Below are positions 17,057-25,795 of a stretch of 64,000 nucleotides of DNA, in pieces. The stretch's first letter is position 1, and each line of letters starts with the position of its first letter. The notes beneath the pieces were generated by a model. The model saw only the letters and a program-made list of their open reading frames with translations. It searched no databases and had not been told where the DNA came from. A program made the translations under genes and the position numbers. Source of the stretch: JASHPR01 sp963749145 (lineage in GTDB: Bacteria > Actinomycetota > Actinomycetes > Streptosporangiales > Streptosporangiaceae); NCBI GenBank assembly GCA_963749145.1, contig CAVVLN010000005.1, positions 992,001-1,056,000 on the forward strand, written 5' to 3'.

Positions 17057-18747
17057 CCGCCGTGCCCGCCGATGCCGCCGCGCTGAGCGTGACCGGCCTG
17101 TCGGTCTCCTACGGGGACCTGGTGGCCGTGCGCGACGCGACGTTCAGCATCGCGGCCGGGGAGGCGGTCGCGATCATCGGGCCGAACGGCAACGGCAAGA
17201 GCAGCCTGCTGATGGGGATCGTGGGACTGGCCCGGCGCCGCGGCCAGGTCTCGATCTTCGGGGCCTCCGCGCCGCCGGGGGACGTGATGTGGACCGCCCG
17301 CCACGGCCTGACCCTGGTCCCCGAGCGGCGGCAGCTCTACCCGAACCTGTCGGCGGCGGACAACGTGATCCTGGGCTGCTACAGCTGGACGCGCAGCGCC
17401 AGGAAGGCCCGCCTGTCCGACGCCTTCGGCCGGGCCCTTGACCTGTTCCCGGACCTGCGGCCGCACCTGCGCCAGGCGGCCGGAACCCTGTCCGGGGGCC
17501 AGCAGCAGATGGTCGCGATCGCCCGCGGCCTGGCCGCCGGCCCGAAGATCCTGGCCGTGGACGAGCCCTGCCTCGGGCTGGCCGAGGCGATCAGCCGGCG
17601 CGTGTACGAGGCGCTGGCCCAGGTGCACGAGGCCGGCACCACGCTGATCGTGGTCGAGGAAGCCCCGAAGCGCGCGCTGCTGATCTGCGACCGGCGGGTC
17701 GAGGTCCGCAACGGCATCGTCCGGGCCGGCGGCCAGGGCGGTCCCGCGGCGCCGGCCGGCCCGGCCCGGCCCGGACGGCCGGTTGCGCCCGGGCCGGCCC
17801 TCCGGCCCGCCGGGGCCTTCCGGGAACGCGGCCGGGCCGCGGGCAGGAGGGCCGGGCGCATGATGAAGTTCGGCAACCTGGTCATCGCCGGCATCGTCAC
17901 GGGGTCGATCTACGCGGTGTTCGCGGTCTGCGTCGCCGTCTGGTACCGGGTCAGCAACATCCTGAACCTCGCCGTCGGCGACTTCGCCATGGTCGGCGCG
18001 CTCGGCGTGGACTACCTGTTCCGGGTCGAGAACTGGCCGCTGCCGCTGGCCATCGCCGGCACGCTGGCCGCGATCGCGCTGTTCGGCTACGCCTACGACC
18101 GGGTGGTGCTCAGCCTGGCCCAGGACCGGCGCCGCCACGAGGGCATCGTGGTCACGTTCTTCTTCACGTTCGCCCTGTCGTTCTTCATCGAGGGCATCGC
18201 GCAGATCCTGTTCGGCACCAACGTGCACGCGGCCCCCGCGCTGTGGCCGGGCAACTCGCTGACCCTGGGCTCCGGCCTGAACATCGAGCGCGCCGGGATC
18301 CTGGTCCTGGGCTGTGCGGTGATCAGCGGCGGGATGTTCGCCCTCTACATCCGCTACACGCTGAGCGGCAAGGCGATGGAGGCCAGCGGCGAGAACCCCC
18401 TCGGCGCCCGCATCGTCGGCATCGACACCCGCCAGTACCGGCGGATCATCTTCGTGATCACCGCGCTGCTGGCCGGAATCTTCGGGATCGTGGAGTCGCC
18501 GATCACCGGCTACACCTACATCTCCGGGGCGACGATCAGCCTCACCGGCTTCATCGCCGCCGCCTACGGCGGCTTCCGCAACCCCGGCCGGGCCCTGGTG
18601 GCCGGCCTCGTGATCGGCGTCCTCGAGGCGCTGCTCGGCGGCTACGTCAGCCCGGAATACGGCGACACTCTGATGTACGCGATCCTCGCCGCCCTGGTCC
18701 TGGCCCGGCCGCGCGCCCTGGGCTTCGAGTCAGCGGTCAGCAACTGA
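17053..18747 (+). CDS. LivF-type ATPase and LivH-type permease in one reading frame
   Basis: One open frame of 564 codons encodes two usually separate proteins. Residues 1-230 are a LivF-like ABC ATPase with Walker A GPNGNGKSS, signature LSGGQQQ and Walker B ILAVDEP. Residues 231-269 are an Ala/Pro/Gly/Arg linker. From residue 270 there is a LivH permease (MMKFGNLVIAGIVTGSIYAVFAV, NILNLAVGDFAM, about eight helices). The permease has its own in-frame ATG at 17860 with a near-perfect SD (AGGAGG, nine bases upstream). The cell could therefore make a fused protein, a separate permease, or both. No stop separates the halves. The GTG start overlaps the dehydratase stop. It belongs to an importer with the LivM, LivG and binding-protein genes. 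Confidence 0.85.
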   Translation: MTAVPADAAALSVTGLSVSYGDLVAVRDATFSIAAGEAVAIIGPNGNGKSSLLMGIVGLARRRGQVSIFGASAPPGDVMWTARHGLTLVPERRQLYPNLSAADNVILGCYSWTRSARKARLSDAFGRALDLFPDLRPHLRQAAGTLSGGQQQMVAIARGLAAGPKILAVDEPCLGLAEAISRRVYEALAQVHEAGTTLIVVEEAPKRALLICDRRVEVRNGIVRAGGQGGPAAPAGPARPGRPVAPGPALRPAGAFRERGRAAGRRAGRMMKFGNLVIAGIVTGSIYAVFAVCVAVWYRVSNILNLAVGDFAMVGALGVDYLFRVENWPLPLAIAGTLAAIALFGYAYDRVVLSLAQDRRRHEGIVVTFFFTFALSFFIEGIAQILFGTNVHAAPALWPGNSLTLGSGLNIERAGILVLGCAVISGGMFALYIRYTLSGKAMEASGENPLGARIVGIDTRQYRRIIFVITALLAGIFGIVESPITGYTYISGATISLTGFIAAAYGGFRNPGRALVAGLVIGVLEALLGGYVSPEYGDTLMYAILAALVLARPRALGFESAVSN

Positions 18748-18759
18748 GCCGGGGCGACC

Positions 18760-19902
18760 ATGACGACCGACCTCACCCCGCTGTCCCCGGGCCTGGCCGC
18801 GCGCCTGGGCCGCCGCGCGGGCGCCCGCGGCCCGCTCGCCACGACGGGCCTGGTCGTCGCCGTCGGCCTGGTCGTGGTGCTGGCCTTCGGCCAGCAGTAC
18901 GTCGGCAGCGTCCTGGTCCTCGCGTTCACCTACGCGATCGTGACCACCGGCATGGCCGTGCAGATCGGCTTCAGCCAGCAGATCGCGTTCAGCCAGTCGG
19001 TGTTCATGGGCCTGGGCGCCTACGGCGCGGCGCTGCTCAACACCCACTTCAACCTGCCGACCCTGGCGGCGGCGCCGATCATGATGGTCGGCAGCGCGCT
19101 GGTCGCCCTGCTGCTCGGTTCGGTGGTCACCCGGGCCTCGGGCCTGGCCCTGGCGGTGGCGACGATCATGCTCCCGCTGATCGCGACCGGCTACGTCAGC
19201 TCGGCCGGCTACCTGGGCGGGTCGGTGGGCATGCCGCTGTCCGGCAACCTGTGGCAGGCCAGCTCGCCCGAGGCGATCGCCGTGGGCAACGGCCTGGTCA
19301 CGGTGGCCCTGCTCGGCGCGGTGGTGTTCGTGGCCAGCCGGATCCTGCACTCCGACATCGGCCTGGAGCTGTACGCGCTGGGCGTCGACGAGCGGACCGC
19401 CGCGGCCATGGGGATCGCGACGCCGCGCCGCAAGCTCGAGCTGTTCGTGCTCGGCTCGGCGTTCGCCGCGCTCGGCGGCGCCGTGTACGCGGGCACGCAG
19501 CTGTTCGTGCCGGCCACGCTGGTCAGCTCGGCTGCCGAGCTGTCGCTGCTGATCATGCTGTTCGTCGGCGGCCGCCGCAGCATCCTCGGGGCGGTGGTCG
19601 GGGCCATGCTGGTCCAGTACGTGTCCGGGGCCAGCGAGTGGGTCAGCGTCAACATCCTGCTCGTCGAGGGCGCGCTGATCACGGTCGTGCTGCTGGTCGA
19701 CCCCGAGGGCCTGGCCGGGATCGCCGCCACGCTGCGCGCCCGGCTGGCCCGCTGGTGGACGGCCGCGATGCCGCCCGGCCCGGCACGCGTGGCCGCGGCG
19801 GCGGGCGCGGTCCCGGCGGCCGGGCGGCGGCGGGCGTGGCTCCGGGCGCGGCCCCGGGGACGGCGGCGAGCGTCGCTCCGGGCGCGCCCGGCCCGCGGGT
19901 GA
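18760..19902 (+). CDS. livM: LivM-type ABC transporter permease
   Basis: A 380-residue inner-membrane permease of the branched-chain amino-acid ABC family. The LivM hallmark helices are visible: LAFTYAIVTTGMAVQIGFSQQIAFSQSVFMGLGAYGAALL and, near the end, LSLLIMLFVGGRRSILGAVVGA. The segment RTAAAMGIATPRRKLELFVLGSAFAALGGA is the cytoplasmic coupling loop that contacts the ATPase. The last 50 residues are Arg/Ala-rich and are probably a disordered tail. The gene starts 12 bases after the LivF-LivH stop and overlaps the LivG start as GTGA. Confidence 0.9.
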   Translation: MTTDLTPLSPGLAARLGRRAGARGPLATTGLVVAVGLVVVLAFGQQYVGSVLVLAFTYAIVTTGMAVQIGFSQQIAFSQSVFMGLGAYGAALLNTHFNLPTLAAAPIMMVGSALVALLLGSVVTRASGLALAVATIMLPLIATGYVSSAGYLGGSVGMPLSGNLWQASSPEAIAVGNGLVTVALLGAVVFVASRILHSDIGLELYALGVDERTAAAMGIATPRRKLELFVLGSAFAALGGAVYAGTQLFVPATLVSSAAELSLLIMLFVGGRRSILGAVVGAMLVQYVSGASEWVSVNILLVEGALITVVLLVDPEGLAGIAATLRARLARWWTAAMPPGPARVAAAAGAVPAAGRRRAWLRARPRGRRRASLRARPARG

Positions 19903-20681
19903 CCGGCTGGCAGGCCCCGCCCGCCCCCGCCGGCGGCGCCGGGCCGCCGCTGCTGGAGTGCGTCGGGGTGAGCAAGGACTACGGCGGCCTGCACGTACTC
20001 GACGAGGTGAGCCTGTCGCTGCCGGCCCGCGGCCGGTTCGGGCTCTGCGGTCCCAACGGCGCCGGGAAGTCCACGCTGCTCGCCGTGATCGGCGGGACCG
20101 TGGCCCCGTCCGCGGGACGGGTGCTGCTCGGCGGCACGGAGGTGACCGGCCTGCCCCCGCAGCAGCGCTTCCACCTGGGCATGAGCCGCACCTTCCAGGC
20201 GGTGCACCTGATCACCGGGCGCACCGTGCTGGACAACGTGGCGGTGTCCTGCCTGGACTCGCACGGGTCGAGCATCGTGCGCGGCATCGGCCGCAGCCGG
20301 CTGAACGAGGCCAGGGACAAGGCGGCCGAGGCGCTCGACTACCTGGGCATGGCCGCGCTGAGCGGCCGGGACGTGTCGTCGCTGACGCTGGAGAGCCAGC
20401 GGATGGTGGAGTTCGCCCGGGCCATCGCGCCCCGGCCCCGGCTGCTGCTGCTCGACGAGCCCGCCGCGGGCCTGTCCGAGCCGCAGCGCGACCGGCTCAA
20501 GGACGTGCTGCGCGCGGTCGGCGAGCTGACCTGCGTGCTGCTCGTCGAGCACGACCTCGGCCTGGTCGCGGAGATCACCGAGCGGATCTTCGTGCTCGGC
20601 CATGGCCGCCTGGTATTCGAGGGCGGCCCGTCGGAATTCAACGACTCGGCGGTCGTGAATTCACTTCTGATCGGCCAGTAG
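19899..20681 (+). CDS. livG: LivG-type ABC transporter ATP-binding protein
   Basis: A 260-residue ATPase. Walker A is GPNGAGKST and the LivG-specific segment is LGMSRTFQAVHLITGRTVLDNVAV. The usual LSGG signature is degenerate (SSLTLESQRMVEFARAI), and Walker B is LLLLDEPAAGL. The H-loop reads VEHDLGLVAEI. The GTG start overlaps the LivM stop, and a Pro/Ala-rich stretch precedes the domain. The modified signature motif is unusual for an active ATPase; the partner LivF has a canonical one, so ATP hydrolysis may be asymmetric. Confidence 0.88.
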   Translation: MTGWQAPPAPAGGAGPPLLECVGVSKDYGGLHVLDEVSLSLPARGRFGLCGPNGAGKSTLLAVIGGTVAPSAGRVLLGGTEVTGLPPQQRFHLGMSRTFQAVHLITGRTVLDNVAVSCLDSHGSSIVRGIGRSRLNEARDKAAEALDYLGMAALSGRDVSSLTLESQRMVEFARAIAPRPRLLLLDEPAAGLSEPQRDRLKDVLRAVGELTCVLLVEHDLGLVAEITERIFVLGHGRLVFEGGPSEFNDSAVVNSLLIGQ

Positions 20682-20755
20682 CGGGAGGGCGCATTGTCAC
20701 AGAACCGGTCCCGGAGGTCTGCAGCAGGAAAAACACCGATTGTGAGGCAGGAAAG

Positions 20756-21997
20756 ATGAGCAGAATCACGAGGAGAAGACAGGTCATCGCCCCGCTGGCG
20801 TTGCTCGCCGCGGCCGCGATGGCCATGGCCGGCTGCGGCAGCTCGTCCGGGAGCTCGGGCGCGTCGGGGACCTCCCCGATCGTCGCCTGCGGTGACCTGG
20901 CGCTCTCCGGCCCGTACGCGCAGATCGGGCAGACCGACAACTGGGGGGCCAGCGCGTTCTTCAAGCACGTCGACGCCACCGGCGGGATCCTCGGCCACAA
21001 GGTCACCTACATCACGGTGAACAACGGCTCCTCGGCCTCGCAGTCCGAGCTGATCGCCCGCAAGTGCATCCTGTCCGACCACGCGAGCTTCATCATCGGG
21101 CCGGAGTCCGGGGCCGACACCGAGTCCGCGCTGCCGCTCGCGATCTCCTACCACACGATCCTGATCAGCCTGTCGTCCGGCTGGCAGACCAACGGGTATC
21201 CCGCCAGCGAGCTCAACTCCTGGGGCTTCCCCGGCTTCTACGACGTCTTCTACAACGACCAGCTGGCCTCGGTGCAGCAGCTGATCGTGCCGCGCCACTA
21301 CACGCGGGTGGCGCTGCTGGAGGACAACTGCGGGTCGGTCTGCCTGGCCAACAAGGGCAGCGTCCAGGCGCTGGCGGCCAAGTACGGCTTCCAGCTCGTG
21401 TCCACCCAGATCGACCAGGTCGGCGCCACGGACGTCACCCCGCAGGTCCTGGCCATGCTGGCCGCCAAGCCGCAGATCATCCTGTTCGGCCTGGTGCCGG
21501 GCACGGACTCGATCACCGCGATCCCGGCCATCCGCGCCCAGAACCCGACGATCCCGATCAGCGAGTGCTCCGCCTGCGAGCTGCCCAGCTTCATCTCCGC
21601 CGCGGGCGGGCCCTCGGTGATGAAGAACATCTACGTGCTCGGCTCTATGGAGGACTGGCTGACCGCCGCCGAGCAGGGCACCGGGTCGCAGGAGCAGCAG
21701 ACCGCCGCGGGCCTGAAGGCGTACTTCGCCGGCATGCGCGCCGCCGGCTACACCAGCGACAACCAGCTCGACAACAGCCAGGAAGGCTGGGACGCCGGGC
21801 TGGAGGTCCAGTGGGCGATCAAGTCCGCCGGCACCACCGACGAGACCGCGGTCATGCACAAGCTCCAGCACCTGGACATCAACACGCTGGGCATCGTGTG
21901 GGACCGCACGCCCGCCAACTACGAGAACATCTCCCAGGTGCTCGCCGCCATGGAGATCATCAATTCGGACGGCTCCGCCACCCTGTACAAGGGCTAA
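20756..21997 (+). CDS. ABC transporter substrate-binding lipoprotein (LivJ/K type)
   Basis: A 413-residue type I periplasmic-binding protein. It has a lipoprotein signal peptide with positive N-region (RITRRRQ), hydrophobic core and lipobox (MAMAGC) at about residues 22-27, then a Ser/Gly linker. The mature fold opens with LALSGPYAQIGQTDNWGASAFF and GGILGHKVTYITVNNG, the family's ligand-binding half. It should deliver the cluster's substrate to LivFGHM; the ligand is unknown. The ATG has AGGCAGGAAAG upstream. A strong terminator follows, so this is the last gene of the unit. Confidence 0.9.
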   Translation: MSRITRRRQVIAPLALLAAAAMAMAGCGSSSGSSGASGTSPIVACGDLALSGPYAQIGQTDNWGASAFFKHVDATGGILGHKVTYITVNNGSSASQSELIARKCILSDHASFIIGPESGADTESALPLAISYHTILISLSSGWQTNGYPASELNSWGFPGFYDVFYNDQLASVQQLIVPRHYTRVALLEDNCGSVCLANKGSVQALAAKYGFQLVSTQIDQVGATDVTPQVLAMLAAKPQIILFGLVPGTDSITAIPAIRAQNPTIPISECSACELPSFISAAGGPSVMKNIYVLGSMEDWLTAAEQGTGSQEQQTAAGLKAYFAGMRAAGYTSDNQLDNSQEGWDAGLEVQWAIKSAGTTDETAVMHKLQHLDINTLGIVWDRTPANYENISQVLAAMEIINSDGSATLYKG

Positions 21998-22010
21998 CGC
22001 CGCACCGCCC

Positions 22011-22051
22011 GCGGGCGGGACGGCCCTTCCCCCCCGGGCCGTCCCGCCCGC
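22011..22051 (+). terminator. Strong terminator hairpin after the binding-protein gene
   Basis: A perfect 16-bp stem (GCGGGCGGGACGGCCC and complement) with a 9-base pyrimidine loop starts 13 bases after the stop. A long U tract is missing, as is usual in such GC-rich genomes. Confidence 0.8.
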
Positions 22052-22278
22052 GCTTGCGCTCGCCACCGATGACGTTGCCGACGACGGCCGGGGCCAAAGA
22101 CCACACGTAACGCTCCGTCGCGCCCCATCGCGGCCCGAAGAGCTGGACCGGAGACGGGGCTGCCCACCTGGCGCACGTGGCCTGCCGCTGGGCGGAAGAC
22201 ATGGTGTGACGGAAAGATCGGCCTCGATTACTGTGCCCGTAGGCAGACTTGTCACGTATCGTCGCCCTCTCCCGCGTC

Positions 22279-22428
22279 ATGCCCGCGCGGCAGCACGTGC
22301 CGGTGCTGGTGGCCGGGGCGCGGAACGCGGCCATCTCCATGGTCGTGCGGGTCTTCGGCCTCTGGTCGGGCCGCCCGGTCCCGGTCGAGACGGCGCGGGA
22401 CGCGGTCACAGCCGGGAAGGGCGGTTGA
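22279..22428 (+). CDS. Small ORF or gene fragment of unknown family
   Basis: A 49-codon frame with good third-position G/C that reads QHVPVLVAGARNAAISMVVR and RPVPVETARDAVTAGKGG. A TTG 30 bases upstream could extend it. No SD is convincing. It lies at the start of a region of broken genes and may be a remnant. No family recognised. Confidence 0.25.
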   Translation: MPARQHVPVLVAGARNAAISMVVRVFGLWSGRPVPVETARDAVTAGKGG

Positions 22429-22435
22429 TCGGCGG

Positions 22436-22663
22436 ATGGCGAGACCAGATCCGGAGCGGCCCGGCGCGCCATCGCCCGCCGCGGGCTACCGGCTCGAACT
22501 GCGGGAACGCGACGGCCGGGTCGACGTGTCGGTCCTGGCCGGGCCGGGAACCGGCCACGACCTGATGCGGGTCATCCTCGGGGAGGCGCTCGGCGTCGAG
22601 GCTGACGTGATCGACCTGCGCTACCCCGGCGACGCCGAGCCAGACCACGGGCGGCCGTCGTGA
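22436..22663 (+). CDS. Small ORF coupled to the SDR gene, possible gene fragment
   Basis: A 75-residue frame whose TGA overlaps the GTG of the SDR frame (GTGA), suggesting co-translation. The middle (GRVDVSVLAGPGTGHDLMRV, then LGEALGVEADVIDLRY) has the rhythm of the molybdopterin-binding domain of xanthine-dehydrogenase-type enzymes, which read similarly around their conserved ELG.G segment. This is a resemblance by eye only. If correct the ORF is a small remnant of such a gene. Confidence 0.35.
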   Translation: MARPDPERPGAPSPAAGYRLELRERDGRVDVSVLAGPGTGHDLMRVILGEALGVEADVIDLRYPGDAEPDHGRPS

Positions 22664-23552
22664 CCGGGGATAACGGCCAGCGGGGCCAGGGCCCGCGGGT
22701 GGCCCTGGTCACCGGGTGCGGCAAGCGGGACGGCATGGGCCGGGCCATCGCGCGGCGGCTGGCCGCGTCCGGCGCGGCGGTCGTGGTCTGCGACAAGGAG
22801 CGGCCGGCGTGCGCAACCGGCGGCAGGAGATCGTCGGCGGGCCCGGCGGCCCGGACGGGTGGCAGGGCGTCACCAGCCTGGTCGAGGAGATCGCGGCGGC
22901 CGGCGGGACCGCGTCGGCGGTGCTGGGCGACATCGGCGACGAGGGTGACGCCCAGCGGATGGTCGGCGAGGCCGTGACCAGGCACGGCCGGCTCGACATC
23001 CTGGTGAACAACGCCGCCGCGCCGCAGGGCCTCGACCGGCGCGACATCACCGAGGTCCCGGTCGACGTGTGGGACCACGTGGTCCGGGTCAACCTGCGAG
23101 GCACGTTCCTGATGTCACGGTTCGCCGTCCCGGTCATGCGCGCCCGGCGCTCCGGCCGCATCGTCAACATCTCCTCGATGGCCGGCGTGGTCGCGGTGCC
23201 GCGCTCGGCCGCCTACTCGGCCTCCAAGGCGGCCGTGATCGCGCTCACCCGCTCGATGGCGCTGGATGTCGCGCCCTGGGGGATCACGGTCAACGCGATC
23301 TGCCCCGGAGCCGTCGGGACCAGCCGGTCGTTCCTCAGCGAGGACCCGGACCTGGACGAGGCCGCCGAGCTCGCCCGGCGGGGGCGCGGCATCCCGGTGG
23401 GCCGGGTGGGCCGGCCGGAGGACATCGCCGCGGCCGTCGCATACCTGGTGGACGCGGGCGCGGACTACATGACCGGGCAGATCCTGGTGCTCGACGGCGG
23501 CGGGCACTCGCCGTTCCCGGTTCCCCGTCCCCCCGATCCCGGCCCCGGGTGA
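22660..23552 (+). pseudogene. SDR-family oxidoreductase with a frame break
   Basis: A classical short-chain dehydrogenase split over two frames. The N-terminus (VALVTGCGKRDGMGRAIARR, then GAAVVVCDKERPA) is in the frame starting at 22660. From about 22809 the continuation (VRNRRQEIVGG, LDILVNNAA, IVNISSMAG, the catalytic YSASKAA, and GRVGRPEDIAAAVAYLVDA) is in a different frame. One base lost or gained near 22800-22809 explains this. Catalytic Ser, Tyr and Lys and the C-terminus are intact, so a single repaired base would restore a normal enzyme of about 295 residues. It may be a real mutation or a sequence error. Neighbouring genes are broken too. Confidence 0.75.
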
Positions 23553-23690
23553 CCCCCGCCGCACACACCCTCAGTAATCCCGGCCCCAGACCCGAGAATC
23601 CCGCCCAGACCCCGAGCGACCCGGGCCCCGCTCCCTCAGTAATCCCCGCCCCCCGACCCCGAACGATCCCGTACCCGGAAGGAGACGGCC

Positions 23691-24646
23691 ATGAGGCTGC
23701 GCGTGCTGCTGGAGCCACGCTACGGCGCGACCTACGACCAGATACTCGCGCTCGCCCGGGCCACGGAGGAGGCGGGCTTCGACGCTTTCTTCCGTTCCGA
23801 CCACTACATGGGCATCGAGCCCAACGAGCCCGCGCTGCGGCCGACCGACTCCTGGACCACGCTCGCGGGCCTGGCCCGGCAGACCAGCCGGGTCACGCTC
23901 GGGACGCTGATGACCGCCGGCACGTTCCGGTACCCCGGCCAGCTGGCCGTCGAGGTGGCGACCGTGGACGCGATGAGCGGGGGCCGGGTCGAGCTCGGCA
24001 TCGGGACCGGCTGGTATGAGCGCGAGCACCACGCGTTCGGCATCCCGTTCCCGGCGGTCGGCGAGCGCTTCGACCGGCTGGAGGAGGCGCTCAACGTGAT
24101 CACCGGGCTGTGGTCCACGCCGTTCGGGGAGCGGTTCAGCTTCGCCGGCCAGCACTTCCAGCTCGAGGAGTGCGCGAACTTCCCGGCCACCGCGCGTGAC
24201 CTGGCCGGGATCCCGGGCCCGCGGCGGGGCCCGCGCATCATCATCGGCGGCGGGGGACCGCGCCGGACCCCCGCGCTCGCGGCGCGGTTCGCCGACGAGT
24301 TCAACACCGGCCTGGGTCTCGGCGCGGGCCTGGCCGAGCGGTTCGCCTACTTCCGGCGCGTCGTCACCGAGGCCGGCCGGGACCCGGCCGATATCCGGCT
24401 GTCGACCACCCTGCCGGTGTGCTGCGCCGCCACCCCGGCCGAGGCTGAGCGGCACAAGGAGTTCCTCGGCGCCGCGGGCGCGCGGCTGCTCGAGCCGGCG
24501 TGGTCGGCGTGCCGCGCGACGTCCTCGACCGGCTCGGTCAGCTCGCGGAGGCCGGCATCGACACCGTGTACTTCCACATCTACGACGCGGACTACGTTGA
24601 CCAGGTGCGCCTGCTCGGCCAGGAGGTGGTGCCCCATGCCGGCTAA
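23691..24646 (+). pseudogene. LLM-class F420-dependent oxidoreductase with a frame break near its end
   Basis: A luciferase-like monooxygenase/F420 oxidoreductase. The TIM-barrel features are clear: EEAGFDAFFRSDHY, ELGIGTGWYEREHHAFGIPF, ERFDRLEEALNVITGLW, FSFAGQHFQL, and PRIIIGGGGPRRTPALAARF. The frame is intact to about codon 267. The expected C-terminus (VVGVPRDVLDRLGQLAEAGI, then DTVYFHIYDADYVDQVRLLG) then continues in another frame from about 24500. A one-base change in the G/C tract at 24490-24500 is enough. SD AAGGAG precedes the ATG. Its end overlaps the amidohydrolase remnant. Confidence 0.8.
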
Positions 24647-24969
24647 GGACCCCGGCTACCTGCGGATCGCCACCGAGGAGGCGTTCGCTCCGCCGGAGAT
24701 CCTGGCCGCCTGGCGCGAGATGCTGGACGCCGGCTCGGCCGACGACCCCGGCTTCCGCAGCCTGTGGGGGTTCTACCTGGGCAGCGACGCCGGCGCCCGC
24801 GATCATGTTCACCCGGGACGTGCTCGGCGGCGACCGGGTGCTGTACGCGATGGACTACCCCTACCAGTACGACGCCGCCGAGGTGACCGCGCAGGACGAG
24901 CTGCCGCTCAGCCCGGCCGAGAGGAAGGCGTTCTTCCAGACGATCGCGGAGGGCCTGTTCGGGCTGTGA
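24636..24969 (+). pseudogene. Amidohydrolase-2 remnant with the middle deleted
   Basis: The first 55 codons are a good N-terminus of an amidohydrolase/decarboxylase of the gamma-resorcylate type (LRIATEEAFAPPEILAAWRE). A shifted frame then gives the family's C-terminus (LGGDRVLYAMDYPYQY, then LPLSPAERKAFFQTIAEGLF). Roughly 200 residues in between, including most metal ligands, are absent. An internal deletion with frame change is the simplest explanation. Unlike the one-base breaks nearby, this cannot be a base-calling error. Confidence 0.75.
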
Positions 24970-25015
24970 CCCCGGCTGTGACCCCGGGCGCCGGCGTCCG
25001 GGTCAGGCCTGCGGG

Positions 25016-25085
25016 CTCGGCTCGGACGGCTCGGACGGCTCGGACGGCTCGGCACCGGACGGCTCGGCACCGGACGGGTCGTCAG
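25016..25085. repeat. Short tandem repeats of a CGGACGGCT type
   Basis: Ten-base units (GGCTCGGACG) followed by 17-base units (CTCGGCACCGGACGG type) between the amidohydrolase remnant and the end of the next minus-strand gene. Simple-sequence expansion, no coding signal. Confidence 0.75.
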
Positions 25086-25112
25086 CGGATGGGTCGTTAG
25101 CGGTCGGCTCCG

Positions 25113-25643
25113 TTAGCGGCCGGCTCCGCGCCGGCCATCTGCCGCGCCAGCCGCCGCGGCGTCGGCCGGGAACTCACCGGGCGGGGCGTCGATGACCGGG
25201 ACCGGGTCGAGGCCGATCCTCGCGGCGATCCGGGTGAGCAGCTCGTCCTGGGCGGCGAGGTGGCCCTGCACGTGCGCCACCTCGTGCAGGGTGGCGCTGG
25301 CGTCGTGGTACGTCGCCTCGGAACGCTTGTCCGCCGCCGCAGCCTGTACGTTCTGCCCCACCATGATCACGGAAAGTAGCACTAGCTGCAGAAAGGTCTG
25401 CGCCACCCAGGAAACGACCGCCGCGGTTCCGGCCCGGATCGCTTCTGGCAGGCTGATCAGGTCGAACACCGCGAACGCGTAGGCGCACCACATGCTGCCG
25501 ACCGCCGTGGTGACCACCAGCGCGACGCGGGTGTTGAACCGGTTGATCGCCGTGCCGCGCGGCAGCAGGTCGGCCACCTTGACCGGGCCGTCGGCGATCC
25601 GCGAGGCGATGCGCGGGTGCCGTATGTGCTGGTAGATCGCCAT
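25113..25643 (-). CDS. DUF1003-like membrane protein
   Basis: A 176-residue protein with two membrane helices (about 40-62 and 75-98) joined by a short loop with FDLISLPEAI. A hydrophilic helix follows (QNVQAAAADKRSEATYHDAS, then LHEVAHVQGHLAAQDELLTRI), the architecture of DUF1003 and related low-complexity membrane proteins. The phrase AVVSWVAQTFLQLVLLSVIMVGQNVQ is the family-like core. The last 30 residues are Ala/Gly-rich. An SD (GGAAGG) precedes the ATG. Function unknown; this family is often near stress or ion-related genes. Confidence 0.65.
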   Translation of the reverse strand: MAIYQHIRHPRIASRIADGPVKVADLLPRGTAINRFNTRVALVVTTAVGSMWCAYAFAVFDLISLPEAIRAGTAAVVSWVAQTFLQLVLLSVIMVGQNVQAAAADKRSEATYHDASATLHEVAHVQGHLAAQDELLTRIAARIGLDPVPVIDAPPGEFPADAAAAGAADGRRGAGR

Positions 25644-25795
25644 GGTCTGGCCTTCCGATCGTGGGGTCGTGTCCGCGCGGCTAGCCGCCGGAGGACGGGG
25701 AGGTAAGCGGGGCGCCGCCGGGGATCGGTCACCCCGATGATGCCTCGTCCGGCCCGAGGTCCGCGCGTCTGCGCGCCTGTCGGCGCGGTGTAACC

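Noticed and set aside
20682..20755. Riboswitch or attenuator before the binding-protein gene
   Set aside because: The 74 bases contain only a weak AT-richer stretch and the SD. No paired arms of convincing length were found.
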